From positions 1-42,554 of the forward strand of contig JAJRVY010000087.1 in the NCBI GenBank assembly GCA_024277065.1: a DNA stretch of 42,554 nt, given 5' to 3'. The notes under the pieces are model-generated. The model searched no databases. It was not told where the DNA came from and saw only the letters and a list, made by a program, of their open reading frames with translations. Position 1 is the stretch's first letter; each line of letters begins with the position of its first letter. This document shows, in pieces, positions 25,913-34,332 of the stretch. This DNA is from Planctomycetota bacterium. GTDB taxonomy: Bacteria > Planctomycetota > JAJSAM01 > JAJVHW01. Both the position numbers and the translations under genes were made by a program.

Positions 25913-28051
25913 TCACAGCAGCTCGGGGTCGATGCGGATGCGCCCGTCCACCGCCATGCACTGCTCGGCTTCAACGGCCACCATGAACGGGTTGATGTCC
26001 AGTTCGAGGATGCACTCGTGGTCCGAGACGAGCTGCGACACACGCAGCAGCGCATCGACGTAGGCGTCCACGCAGAGCGGCGGGCGCCCTCGCAGACCGC
26101 GCAGCAGCGGCGCGCCGCGCAGGCCCTCGATCATCGCGCTCGCGTCGCGATCGGTGATCGGATGGATGCGGAACGCGACGTCCTTGAGCACCTCGACGAA
26201 GATTCCGCCGAGTCCCGCCATCAGCAGCGGACCGAAGTTCAGGTCCGTCGTGACACCGACGATCATCTCCTGCGCGTTCTCGCGCATCTCCTGCAGCAGC
26301 ACGCCGTCGATGCGCGGCGCGGGCACCAGCGCCTCGGCGCGCGCCATCACGCGGTCGAACGCGTCCTGCGCCTCCTCGAACGAGCGGATGCCGGCGATGA
26401 CGCCGCCCACGTCGGTCTTGTGGATGATGTCCGGTGACGTGATCTTAATGACCATCGGGTAGCCCACGTCCCCGGCGAGTTCGGCCAACTCCTCGCGGGA
26501 GCGGCAGAGCCGGGACTTCGCGAAGGGGATGCCGTAGGCCTCGAACACCTGGCGCGACTCGTCGAGCGTGAGGTTCTTGCGGTCCCCGTCCTTCACGGCG
26601 CGGAAGACGCCCGCCGCCGTCTCGCGATCGACGTCGAAGACCGGCGTCGTGCCCGGGTCGCGCTCGAGCATCGCCTCGTAGCGCACCATCGCCCCGAGCG
26701 CCTGCACGGCGGACTCGGGGAACTCGTAGATCGGCAGCCGCGCTCCGAACTCGCGCTTCACACTGTCGAGCACCTCGTCGCGTGCCATGAAGACGCAGAG
26801 CACGGGCTTGTCCGAGGTCCCGGAGCCGTCGGCGATGGCCCGCGCCACCGGGATCGCCTCGTCGGCGACCGGCGGCACGTAGAGCGCGATCACGGCATCG
26901 ACGTTGACGTCGGCGAGTACCAGGTCCAGGCAACGCGCGTAGTCGATGTGGTTGCTGTGGCCGAGCATGTCGATGGGGTTCTTGACCGACGCGTCCGGCG
27001 ACAGGTCCGCGGCCAGCGCGGCCTTGGTCTCCGCGGAGAGCTCGGCCATCACCAGCCCCGCCGAGGGCAGCGCGTCGGTGGCCATGATCGCCGGGCCGCC
27101 GGCGTCGGTGAGCACGGCGACGCGGTTGCCGCGCGGGAGCGACTGCGACGTGAACGCCAGCGCCATGTCGAAGAGGTCCTCGACGGAGTCCGCACGCAGC
27201 ACGCCGCACTGGCTGAGCAGGGCATCGACGGCCACGTCCGAGCCGGCGAGCGCGCCGGTGTGCGACGCCGCCGCGGCGGCCCCCGCCGCCGTGCGCCCGG
27301 ACTTGACGGCGATGACCGGCTTCTTGCGCGTCAGGCGCCGCGCGATCTGCGTGAACTTGCGCGGGTTGCCGAAGCTCTCGAGGTACATGAGCACGAGGCG
27401 CGTGCCCTCGTCGCCCTCCCAGTACTCGAGCAGGTCGTTGCCCGAGACGTCGGCCTTGTTGCCCATCGACGCGAACATCGAGATGCCGAGTCCCAGCGAA
27501 CGCGCGTGGTTCAGGATCGCCACGCCCATCGCGCCGGACTGCGAGAGGAAACCGATCCTGCCGGGCCGCGGCATCGTCGGACTGAACGTCGCATTGAGAC
27601 GCACGCCCTCCTCGGTGTTGATGATGCCCATGCAGTTGGGGCCGATCATGCGCATGCCGTAGCGGCGACAGATCTCGACGGCGCGGCGCTCGCGCTCGAG
27701 CCCCTCGCCGCCCACCTCGCGGAAGCCCGAGCTGATCACGACGACGCCCTTGACGCCCTTCAACCCGCACTCCTCGAGGGCGCGCAGGGTGTGGTCGCGC
27801 GGCACGATGATGATCGCCAGGTCCACGTCGTCGGGGATCTCCAGCACGCTGCGATAGGCCTTGGACGACAGGATCACGTCGGCGCGCGGGTTGACGGGGA
27901 AGACCTTGCCCTCGAACTCGAAGAGGAAGAGGTTGCGCAGGAGCGAGCGCCCCAGGCTGCCGGGGCGGCGCGAGGCGCCGATCACCGCGACGGAACGGGG
28001 CCGGAAGAGGCCGTCGAGCGTGTGGGGTGCGGCGGGTTTCTCAGCGGACAT
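25913..28051 (-). CDS. ADP-forming acetate/acyl-CoA synthetase (fused alpha-beta)
   Basis: A 712-aa protein with AAGGAGAG five bases before its ATG, the clearest ribosome site in the window. Residues 12-140 are a CoA-binding Rossmann domain (FRPRSVAVIGASRRPGSLGR, then VVVISSGFREVG). Residues 145-300 are the succinyl-CoA-synthetase-like domain, with MIGPNCMGIIN, FLSQSGAMGVAIL and the phosphohistidine candidate in ASHTGALAGSD. Residues 480-712 are an ATP-grasp domain (PMVIKITSPDIIHKTDVGGV, GVLLQEM, FGPLLMAGLGGIFVEVLKD, ending ELDINPF). It makes acetate or another acid plus ATP from acyl-CoA, ADP and phosphate, or the reverse. No GNAT domain is present, so it is not a Pat-type protein acetyltransferase. 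The next minus-strand gene lies downstream of a 120-base gap. Confidence 0.93.
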   Translation of the reverse strand: MSAEKPAAPHTLDGLFRPRSVAVIGASRRPGSLGRSLLRNLFLFEFEGKVFPVNPRADVILSSKAYRSVLEIPDDVDLAIIIVPRDHTLRALEECGLKGVKGVVVISSGFREVGGEGLERERRAVEICRRYGMRMIGPNCMGIINTEEGVRLNATFSPTMPRPGRIGFLSQSGAMGVAILNHARSLGLGISMFASMGNKADVSGNDLLEYWEGDEGTRLVLMYLESFGNPRKFTQIARRLTRKKPVIAVKSGRTAAGAAAAASHTGALAGSDVAVDALLSQCGVLRADSVEDLFDMALAFTSQSLPRGNRVAVLTDAGGPAIMATDALPSAGLVMAELSAETKAALAADLSPDASVKNPIDMLGHSNHIDYARCLDLVLADVNVDAVIALYVPPVADEAIPVARAIADGSGTSDKPVLCVFMARDEVLDSVKREFGARLPIYEFPESAVQALGAMVRYEAMLERDPGTTPVFDVDRETAAGVFRAVKDGDRKNLTLDESRQVFEAYGIPFAKSRLCRSREELAELAGDVGYPMVIKITSPDIIHKTDVGGVIAGIRSFEEAQDAFDRVMARAEALVPAPRIDGVLLQEMRENAQEMIVGVTTDLNFGPLLMAGLGGIFVEVLKDVAFRIHPITDRDASAMIEGLRGAPLLRGLRGRPPLCVDAYVDALLRVSQLVSDHECILELDINPFMVAVEAEQCMAVDGRIRIDPELL

Positions 28052-28172
28052 CGAGGCTCTCCTTGGGAACGGCCACGCATCGTCCCACCGCCCTGCGGAC
28101 GGCCCAAGGCGAGACGGAGGGCGAGCATGTTTCGCGCTCGCGAACGCGCCCCGCGTGTGAACGGAGTCACGG

Positions 28173-30008
28173 TCAGCGCGGGGCGGACAGACGGCGCTCG
28201 GCCTCGGCCACCGCGGGCAGCCCCGGCGCCAGGCGCCGCGCCGCCGCCAGACGCTCGCCCGCCGCCCGTGTGTCCCCCCGCGCCGCCGCCGCGAGCGCCC
28301 ACCACGCCAGCATCTCGCCACGCAGCGCGGGATCCTGCGGCAGACGCTGCGCGAGCAGCGCCCCGACGCCCTCGGCGCGCGCGATCTGCCCCGTCTCGAC
28401 CAGGCAGAGAACCGCGGGGACGCCCGCCGCCCACTGCGTGCGCGGGTCCTTCTCGGAGAGCGCGAACTGCTCGAGAGCCCCGGCGTGGTCGCCGCGCAGC
28501 ATCAGCACGCGACCGAGGGCCAGCCGTGCCGGGCCGTCGCCGGGGCGCTCGGCGAGGCCCTCGCGCAGGACCTCCTCGGCCTCGGCGCCCCGCCCCTCGC
28601 GCGCCAGCGCCGAGCCGACGTTGGTGTAGCTGGCGATCGGCGAGGGCGGCGTGCGTACGAACGCGTGCCCGAGCGCCAGCGCGGCGCATGCCGCGACCAG
28701 CGCGGCGGCGACGACGCGGCGCCGGCGCGGGATGGCGGCGCCGCGCACAACGATCTCCGCGATGCCCGCGGCGGCGAGGATCGCGGCCAGCGGCACGATC
28801 GGCAGGCGGTAGCGCGAGACCGGATAGACGACGGTCAGCGCGCCCCACGTCATGAGCACCGTCAGCGCGGCGAGGTCGGCGGCGGGGAGGCGCCGACGCA
28901 CGATCCACCAGCCGCCGGCGCCGAGCACGAGCAGCCACCACGACGACACCGGCACCAGCCGCAGCCAGAGCGAGAAGCGCCGCTCGAGCGGTGCGTAGTG
29001 GTTGCTGCCGTACTCGCCGGCGGCGAAGAAGAGCGCCGCCTTGCGCGCGAGGTGCGCGGCCAGCGCCGCTGCGCCGCCGCTGTCCTCGCGCGTGCGCCGC
29101 GCCCAGTACGAGGAGATCTCCGAGGGCGCCAGCGCGCGCCCCGCGGCGGCCTCGGCGATGCGCCGCGCGTTCACCTCCATCTCCGCCGGCGAGAACCCCA
29201 GTTCGCGCGCGACGAAGGCCGTCTCGGCGCGCGCGTCGGGACCGTTGGCGACGTAGAGGTTGACGCCGCCGGACCACGGAAACGGCGTGAGATCGCCGGC
29301 CACGCTGCGGTTGCGCAGCGCAGCGGGCACGAGGACGACGGCCAGGCCGAGGAGCAGCGCCGCGAGTCCGGGGAGTGCGCGCCGCGCCGGGCGCAGGCGG
29401 GTGAGGGCCAGCGCCGCGGCGGCGACGGCGATACCGAGCGACGTGGCCCGCCCCATCGAGGCGACGCCCGCCGCGAGCCCGGCGGCGCCCGCCGCCGGCG
29501 GCGATCCACTGCGCAGCCAGCGCAGGCCCGCCCAGAAGGCGGCGACGTGAAGCAGGCAGAGCAGCGGTTCCTGGCCGGGCAGGGCGTCGTGGAAGACGAA
29601 CGTCCCGGAGAGCGCGAGCGCGCCGCCCGCGAGCCACCCCGCGAGTCCGCCCGCGCGGTCGCCCGTCCCGCGCCCGACGAGATCCCGCGCCGCCAGCGCC
29701 GCGCAGACAGCCGTGAGCGTGCCGGCCACGACGTTCAGCAGCGAGGCGGCGAGCATGCTCGGCCGGGCGGACGCCGCGACGACGCTGAGAAGATAGGGGT
29801 AGAGCGGCGCCAGGAACCAGGGCCGCGCCGGAGAGCCGTCCGCGTACGCCGCGGCGAGGTCGAGGTACTGCCCGTCATCGAGGATCGCGAGCCGGAAGAG
29901 CGGGTTGCCCGCCCGCTCCTCGAACAGCACCCACAGCCGCAGCGCCAGCGCCACGACCCCCACGACGACCGGTAGCCGCCACCGCGCGCTCGTGCTCAAG
30001 CGGGGCAC
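28173..30008 (-). CDS. GT39/ArnT-like membrane glycosyltransferase with C-terminal TPRs
   Basis: A 611-aa protein. The first 440 residues hold about ten hydrophobic helices. The loop after the first helix has ILDDGQYLDLAAAYADG, the acidic motif expected of polyprenyl-phosphate-sugar-using C-type glycosyltransferases, followed by FLAPLYPYLL. A later loop has NRSVAGDLTPFPWSGGVNLYVANGPD, often seen in bacterial GT39-type TPR proteins. Residues about 455-611 are helix pairs of the TPR type (ASYTNVGSALAREGRGAEAE, then RLALGRVLMLRGDHAGALEQ). It probably transfers a lipid-linked sugar in the periplasm; acceptor unknown. The GTG start immediately follows the TAG stop of the YkvA-like gene, so the two are translationally coupled. 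Confidence 0.85.
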   Translation of the reverse strand: MPRLSTSARWRLPVVVGVVALALRLWVLFEERAGNPLFRLAILDDGQYLDLAAAYADGSPARPWFLAPLYPYLLSVVAASARPSMLAASLLNVVAGTLTAVCAALAARDLVGRGTGDRAGGLAGWLAGGALALSGTFVFHDALPGQEPLLCLLHVAAFWAGLRWLRSGSPPAAGAAGLAAGVASMGRATSLGIAVAAAALALTRLRPARRALPGLAALLLGLAVVLVPAALRNRSVAGDLTPFPWSGGVNLYVANGPDARAETAFVARELGFSPAEMEVNARRIAEAAAGRALAPSEISSYWARRTREDSGGAAALAAHLARKAALFFAAGEYGSNHYAPLERRFSLWLRLVPVSSWWLLVLGAGGWWIVRRRLPAADLAALTVLMTWGALTVVYPVSRYRLPIVPLAAILAAAGIAEIVVRGAAIPRRRRVVAAALVAACAALALGHAFVRTPPSPIASYTNVGSALAREGRGAEAEEVLREGLAERPGDGPARLALGRVLMLRGDHAGALEQFALSEKDPRTQWAAGVPAVLCLVETGQIARAEGVGALLAQRLPQDPALRGEMLAWWALAAAARGDTRAAGERLAAARRLAPGLPAVAEAERRLSAPR

Positions 30009-30464
30009 CTACTCGCTGCCTTCCGGCAGCGGCGGCGATCCCTCGTCCGCCGGCTCTCCGCCCGCGGCTTCCCACGCGCGGAAGCGGGCCAGATCGCCCG
30101 CGATCATGCGCAGCACGAAGGCCAGGACGGCCGCGTCATCGACGTACCCGAGGAACGGGATCACGTCGGGCAGGACGTCGAGCGGGTTGACGAAGTAGAC
30201 GATCCCGGTGATGGCCGAGACGAGCGCGCGCCAGGGCAGTTCCGTGTAGCGCCCCGAGATGCGTGCCCGGACGAGCCGCAGCAGCGTCGTGAGATCGCTC
30301 CAGAAGCCCTTGACGCGCCCCACGTTGCGCACGCGCTGCGCCTTGGACATGGCCCGCGTCAGCAGCCGCTCGGTCTCCTCGCTGTCGGACGCCAGGCGCT
30401 CGGCCCGGCGGTGTGCCCCGTCGTACCCCCGCGGTCGGTCGTCATGCTGCTCGTCGTCACCCAC
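30009..30464 (-). CDS. YkvA-family (DUF1232) small membrane protein
   Basis: A 151-aa protein. The DUF1232 signature YFVNPLDVLPDVIPFLGYVDDAAVL lies at about residues 89-113, preceded by the amphipathic PWRALVSAITGIV and followed by a hydrophobic helix. The first 45 residues are charged and probably disordered. The family is widespread and its function is unknown; some members are linked to membrane integrity. The GTG start is the first in-frame start. It is directly followed by the glycosyltransferase gene. Its upstream gap holds the tandem 19-mers and hairpin copy D. Confidence 0.85.
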   Translation of the reverse strand: MGDDEQHDDRPRGYDGAHRRAERLASDSEETERLLTRAMSKAQRVRNVGRVKGFWSDLTTLLRLVRARISGRYTELPWRALVSAITGIVYFVNPLDVLPDVIPFLGYVDDAAVLAFVLRMIAGDLARFRAWEAAGGEPADEGSPPLPEGSE

Positions 30465-30515
30465 GACGGCAGTCTAAGCCCTCGCACCAGCCACCACGAA
30501 CCCCCGAGGGACGGC

Positions 30516-30553
30516 CGCAACTAACACGCTCGAGCGCAACTAACACGCTCGAG
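30516..30553. repeat. Two tandem 19-mers, family also at 12752
   Basis: CGCAACTAACACGCTCGAG is repeated exactly at 30516-30534 and 30535-30553, preceded by GAGGGACGGC exactly as at 12742. The single G-to-C difference from the other locus is present in both units here, so the units evolve together within a locus. Confidence 0.9.
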
Positions 30554-30570
30554 ACGTATGCGGGACGTTC

Positions 30571-30594
30571 GGGGACGCCACGTAGGGCGTCCCC
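30571..30594 (+). repeat. Covarying hairpin repeat, copy D
   Basis: Arms GGGGACGCC and GGCGTCCCC around loop ACGTAG, preceded by GGGACGTTC. The 3' flank is TGCCA instead of TACA. The only copy without an inverted partner in the same gap. It starts 18 bases after the tandem 19-mers. Confidence 0.85.
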
Positions 30595-30684
30595 TGCCAT
30601 GGACGGGAGACGCTGGGGTCGCGCCGCCGCCGGCCCGACCTGCGTGCGACGGAACACGCGAGGCCGGGCCGCCGCCGCCGCGCT

Positions 30685-33465
30685 CTACTTCGTCACGTAC
30701 TCGCCGTCGTTCTGCGTCGCGATGCGGCGCAGGAGGGGCGAGCCGCCGCCGATCGAGACCGTGTGGATCACGATGCCGCGGCGCTTGTTCATGCTGTGCA
30801 CGCCCGCGAGGATCGACGCGTCGTCGATGAACCGCCCGTCGGTCGGCGCGCCGTCCGAGAGCAGCACGATCGTCTCGATGCGCGGCGTCCGCAGCGCGCG
30901 TTCGAGCGCGTCGTAGAGGTTCGTCGCGCCGCTGGGCCCCAGCTTGCCGAGATAGCGCTTCAGCGACGAGCGCGTGCCCGCGGAGAGCCGCTGCGGGGCG
31001 CGCCGCCACGAGCGCACGCCCGTCTCGAACAGGATCACGTTGACCTGCGTGCCGTCCTCGAGCTGCTCGACCGCGCGCAGCAGTTCGCGCACCGCCGTCT
31101 CCCACTTCGATCCGTTCAGCCCGCCCGGCGTCCGGAACGGCGAGCCGCCGCCGCCCATGCTGCCCGACTGGTCGATGACGAACACCACCGAGTCGGTCTC
31201 GAGCGGGATGCCGTAGAACTTCGGCGGCTCGGGCGCGCTCGTGCCGGCGACCGCCGCGGGCGGGAGCGTGGGGATCACCGCCGGCATCACGAACGTGTCG
31301 CCGTTCTCGCTCCACCAGCGCGACCACAGATCCACGTCGTCGTAGAGATTGACGCCGGTCAGCCGGAACAGCGCCGCCCCGATCGCCGCGCGGACGTGTT
31401 GGTTGCGCTCCGCGCGCAGCGCCGTGACGAGGACGCGCGCCGAACGCCGCTCGCGCAGGTCGCCGAGCGTCTGCGCCGCCGCGACGCGCACCAGGCGATG
31501 CTCGCCGCGCAGCGCATCATGCACCTGCGGCAGGAGCGCCGACTCCCCGCACGCCGCAATCGTCTCGAGAGCCAGGACGCGCACCTTCCAGGAGTCCTCA
31601 CGCAGCGCCAGGCGCAGCGCGGACTGCGCCTCGGGAACGCCGCGCACCCATGGCGTCGCGAGGGCGCCGAGAAACGCGCGCGTACCGCCCCCGCCGTCCG
31701 CGCCCGTCGCCCGCTCGAGTGCCGCGATGACGCGCGTGTCGCCGAGATCGCTGAGCGCGGTGAGGAGCGCCTCGCGCACGATGGTGGCGCGTTCGTTCTC
31801 GAGCAGTTCGAGCAGACGACCGGCGGCCTGCGCGCTGCTGCGCGCGGCGAGCGCCTCCGCGGCGAACGCGCGGTCGTCCGCCCGCTCCGCGCCGAGCGCG
31901 GCGACGAGCTGGCGCGTGGTCACCGCGTCGTCCATCCGCACCAGCAGCGCCAGCGCGCCGCGCGGCGAGCGCGTCGCGCCGATGCCGATGATGCGGTCGA
32001 TGCACGCCGCGTCGCCGCAGCGCCCGAGGAGCGGCAGGAGCTGGCGTCCGTCGTCGCCCGGAGCGAGCCGCGCCGAGGCCGCGTGCAGGAACTTGCGAGC
32101 GCACGGATCGCGGCTCTCCTGCGCGTCGCGCAGGGCCATCATGCGCAGTGGCAGGGCCGTGTCGGCCGCCGCCGCCGCGACCGCCTGCGCGGGCACGCCC
32201 AGCGGCCCGCGCCGCGCGCCGCGGTAGGCCGCCAGCCGCATCTCGGACTCGAGGCGCGTCGAGACGGCGCGCACGATGGCCGCCCGCGCCGGAGCCGAGT
32301 CGATGGCCGCGAGATGCAGCGCCGCCTCCTCGACGACGCGCGTGGACCTCGCATCGAGGAGTGCGGCATAGACGGGCAGGCGCTCGGGGTACGCCATCTG
32401 GTGCAGCGCCCGGATCGCCGCGGCGACGATGCGCGACGAGGTACCGCGGGCAAGGGCCACCACGCGCTCGCCCCCGTGGCCGACGTACGCCGGGTTGCCG
32501 AGGGCCTCCACCGCGATCTCCCGCACCGCCATGTCCACGTCGCTGCGCGCCGCGTGGTCGAGCAGCAGCAGCGCCTCGACGGTGCCGAGCGCGCCGATCT
32601 TGCGTACCGTCGCCGCGCGACGCGTCGCCGGCGCGCCGCGCTCCTCGTCGAAGCGCGCAAAGAGCGTGGCGAAGTCCTCCGCGGGCGGCGCGACGGGCGC
32701 GCCGGCCACGGGCAGTTCCGCGTGTTCGCTCGGCGGCGCTTCGTAGAGTACGACGCGCGCCCCGTCCGGCGCCGCGTCGAGCCGCAGGCGGCGGCCGTCC
32801 GCGAGCGCGATCGTGCCGCCGAGCGGCAGCGACTCGGGCGATCCGGGCCGGGCATCGAGCACCCCGTCGCCGTTCAGATCGACGTAGGCACGGTCCGCGC
32901 CATCGGGCGTGAAGCGCAGGTCCCCGTCGCCGTCCGCGAGCGCGACGAGAGCCAGGGCGTCGCCCACAGCCACGACGCCCAGACGATGGACGGCGGCCTC
33001 GTAGAGGAATTCGTCGTCGGGGCGCAGCGCGCCGCGCCACATCCGCAGCGGCACGCGCACCGTGGCCGCGCCCTGCGGGACGTCCACGACGGCCTTCGCA
33101 GTCCAGCGCAGCCCCTCGCGACGCCACAGCGCGGGCTGCTCGTCGATGAGCTCGCCGTCGAGGTCCGTGTCCACCCAGAGGCGCTCGCGCCCCGGCGCCA
33201 GGTCCACCGCGACCGTCACGCCACCGCCCGGCGCCGCGCGCAGCGGGACGCGGCCGAAGCGCGGGTCCAGCGCCCCCGCCGGGGCCTCGAGGCCCGTGCC
33301 CGCCGCGAACGAGAGCTCGAGCGTCCCCGGCAACGTCGCGACCGGCGGGCCCCCCTCCCAGTCGAGCGCCGCCTCGATCGCGTCGCCGGCGCCGGCCACG
33401 GACGCTCCGCCGACGGTGCAGAGGCACGAGGCAGCGGCGAGACAGCGGAGCATTCGGGCAAGCAT
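30685..33465 (-). CDS. Secreted HEAT-repeat protein with C-terminal von Willebrand A domain
   Basis: A 926-aa protein. The ATG at 33465 opens a signal peptide (residues 1-26, ending Ala-Gly-Ala-Gly); a second ATG lies four codons on. Residues 30-260 are beta-rich with calcium-loop-like stretches: VDTDLDGELID, ADGDGDLRFTPDG and VDLNGDGVLDARPG. Residues 290-680 are HEAT-type repeats (MAVREIAVEALGN, SWKVRVLALETIAACG, HRLVRVAAAQTLGDLRERRS). Residues 735-926 are a VWA domain with a complete MIDAS: VIDQSGSMGG (D-x-S-x-S), the threonine of SGATNLYDALE and LLSDGAPTDG. It is thus a metal-binding extracytoplasmic adhesion or scaffold protein; no partner is identified. The methyltransferase gene lies 73 bases upstream on the same strand. 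Confidence 0.9.
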   Translation of the reverse strand: MLARMLRCLAAASCLCTVGGASVAGAGDAIEAALDWEGGPPVATLPGTLELSFAAGTGLEAPAGALDPRFGRVPLRAAPGGGVTVAVDLAPGRERLWVDTDLDGELIDEQPALWRREGLRWTAKAVVDVPQGAATVRVPLRMWRGALRPDDEFLYEAAVHRLGVVAVGDALALVALADGDGDLRFTPDGADRAYVDLNGDGVLDARPGSPESLPLGGTIALADGRRLRLDAAPDGARVVLYEAPPSEHAELPVAGAPVAPPAEDFATLFARFDEERGAPATRRAATVRKIGALGTVEALLLLDHAARSDVDMAVREIAVEALGNPAYVGHGGERVVALARGTSSRIVAAAIRALHQMAYPERLPVYAALLDARSTRVVEEAALHLAAIDSAPARAAIVRAVSTRLESEMRLAAYRGARRGPLGVPAQAVAAAAADTALPLRMMALRDAQESRDPCARKFLHAASARLAPGDDGRQLLPLLGRCGDAACIDRIIGIGATRSPRGALALLVRMDDAVTTRQLVAALGAERADDRAFAAEALAARSSAQAAGRLLELLENERATIVREALLTALSDLGDTRVIAALERATGADGGGGTRAFLGALATPWVRGVPEAQSALRLALREDSWKVRVLALETIAACGESALLPQVHDALRGEHRLVRVAAAQTLGDLRERRSARVLVTALRAERNQHVRAAIGAALFRLTGVNLYDDVDLWSRWWSENGDTFVMPAVIPTLPPAAVAGTSAPEPPKFYGIPLETDSVVFVIDQSGSMGGGGSPFRTPGGLNGSKWETAVRELLRAVEQLEDGTQVNVILFETGVRSWRRAPQRLSAGTRSSLKRYLGKLGPSGATNLYDALERALRTPRIETIVLLSDGAPTDGRFIDDASILAGVHSMNKRRGIVIHTVSIGGGSPLLRRIATQNDGEYVTK

Positions 33466-33538
33466 GAGCGGCGCCGCGCGTCGCGGGCTCCCATCATGGT
33501 AGCCGCGCCAACCGGCGCCGCTGCCATGCGCGATGGAA

Positions 33539-34261
33539 TCAGCGCGGGGGATGCGGCAGCCGGCGGCGCAGGAGTTCGGCGGCCAGCGCGGCCACGGCGG
33601 CCTGCACGTTGTACGACGGGATGAAGCCCGCCATCGGCACGCACACGCGCTCGTCCGCCGCAGCCAGCACGCCCGGCGCAACGCCGTCGCGCTCGCCGCC
33701 GACGACCACCAGGATCTCGCCGCGCAGGTCGGCGTCCCACGGCGCGGCGCCGCCGGCGTCCTCGAGCACCACGACGCGGCGCCCGGCCGCGCGGGCGGCC
33801 GCCAGCACCGCGTCCGCGTCCCGCCACAGCACCGGAAACAGCCGGTCCGCACGCATCGAGGCCCGCAGCGCCGCCCGGCGCCCGGCGCCGACCAGCGGGC
33901 CGTCCAGCACGATGCCCGCGGCGCCCGAGACCTCGGCCGTGCGAATCGCGAAGCCCGCGTTGCCGGGGTACGCGACGCCCGCGAGCAGCCACACCGCTCC
34001 CGGCCGCGCCATCAGACCGGCGAGATCCGCGCGCACGGGCGGTCCGACGAGCGCCAGCACGTCCTCGGGCGCCCCCGGCGAGAACCGCCGCAGCACGGCC
34101 GGGGAGGACTCGCGCACCGGCGCGCCGGCCTCTCGCGCCGCGGCGACGGCCGCCGCCACCGCCGGCGCGCCGCACCCCTGCCGCACGAGCACGAGCCGCA
34201 CCTCCTCGCCCGCGGCGAGAGCCGCGCGGAGTTCGCCCTCGCCGTGGAGTCGCCTGCGCAT
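33539..34261 (-). CDS. SpoU/TrmH-family RNA 2'-O-methyltransferase
   Basis: A 240-aa SPOUT enzyme. Motif 1, YPGNAGFAIRTAEVSGAAGIVL, with Asn and the catalytic Arg, is near residue 98. Motif 2, VVVGGERDGV, is near 188. Motif 3, VCVPMAGFIPSYNVQAAVAAL, is near 208, with the conserved Asn kept although the usual Ser-Leu-Asn is Ser-Tyr-Asn. The N-terminal 90 residues resemble the L30e-like substrate-binding domain. It would methylate ribose in rRNA or tRNA; the site cannot be told. The ATG is well placed. Divergent from the TamB gene, with a 71-base gap containing a tandem 14-mer. Confidence 0.88.
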   Translation of the reverse strand: MRRRLHGEGELRAALAAGEEVRLVLVRQGCGAPAVAAAVAAAREAGAPVRESSPAVLRRFSPGAPEDVLALVGPPVRADLAGLMARPGAVWLLAGVAYPGNAGFAIRTAEVSGAAGIVLDGPLVGAGRRAALRASMRADRLFPVLWRDADAVLAAARAAGRRVVVLEDAGGAAPWDADLRGEILVVVGGERDGVAPGVLAAADERVCVPMAGFIPSYNVQAAVAALAAELLRRRLPHPPR

Positions 34262-34271
34262 GACGCCCGAG

Positions 34272-34299
34272 GGTAGCGCGCGGTAGGTAGCGCGCGGCA
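34272..34299. repeat. Two tandem 14-mers in a divergent promoter gap
   Basis: GGTAGCGCGCGGTA (34272-34285) and GGTAGCGCGCGGCA (34286-34299), with a further partial match (CGCGCGGTAGCC) before the TamB start. It lies between the divergent SpoU and TamB genes, so it could hold regulator sites; no factor is recognised. Confidence 0.6.
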
Positions 34300-34332
34300 G
34301 TGAGGTTCCCGCGCGGTAGCCTCCAGCCCTCG

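Noticed and set aside
25913-28051. Pat-type protein acetyltransferase
   Set aside because: No GNAT domain follows the ATP-grasp part; length and motifs fit an ADP-forming acyl-CoA synthetase.
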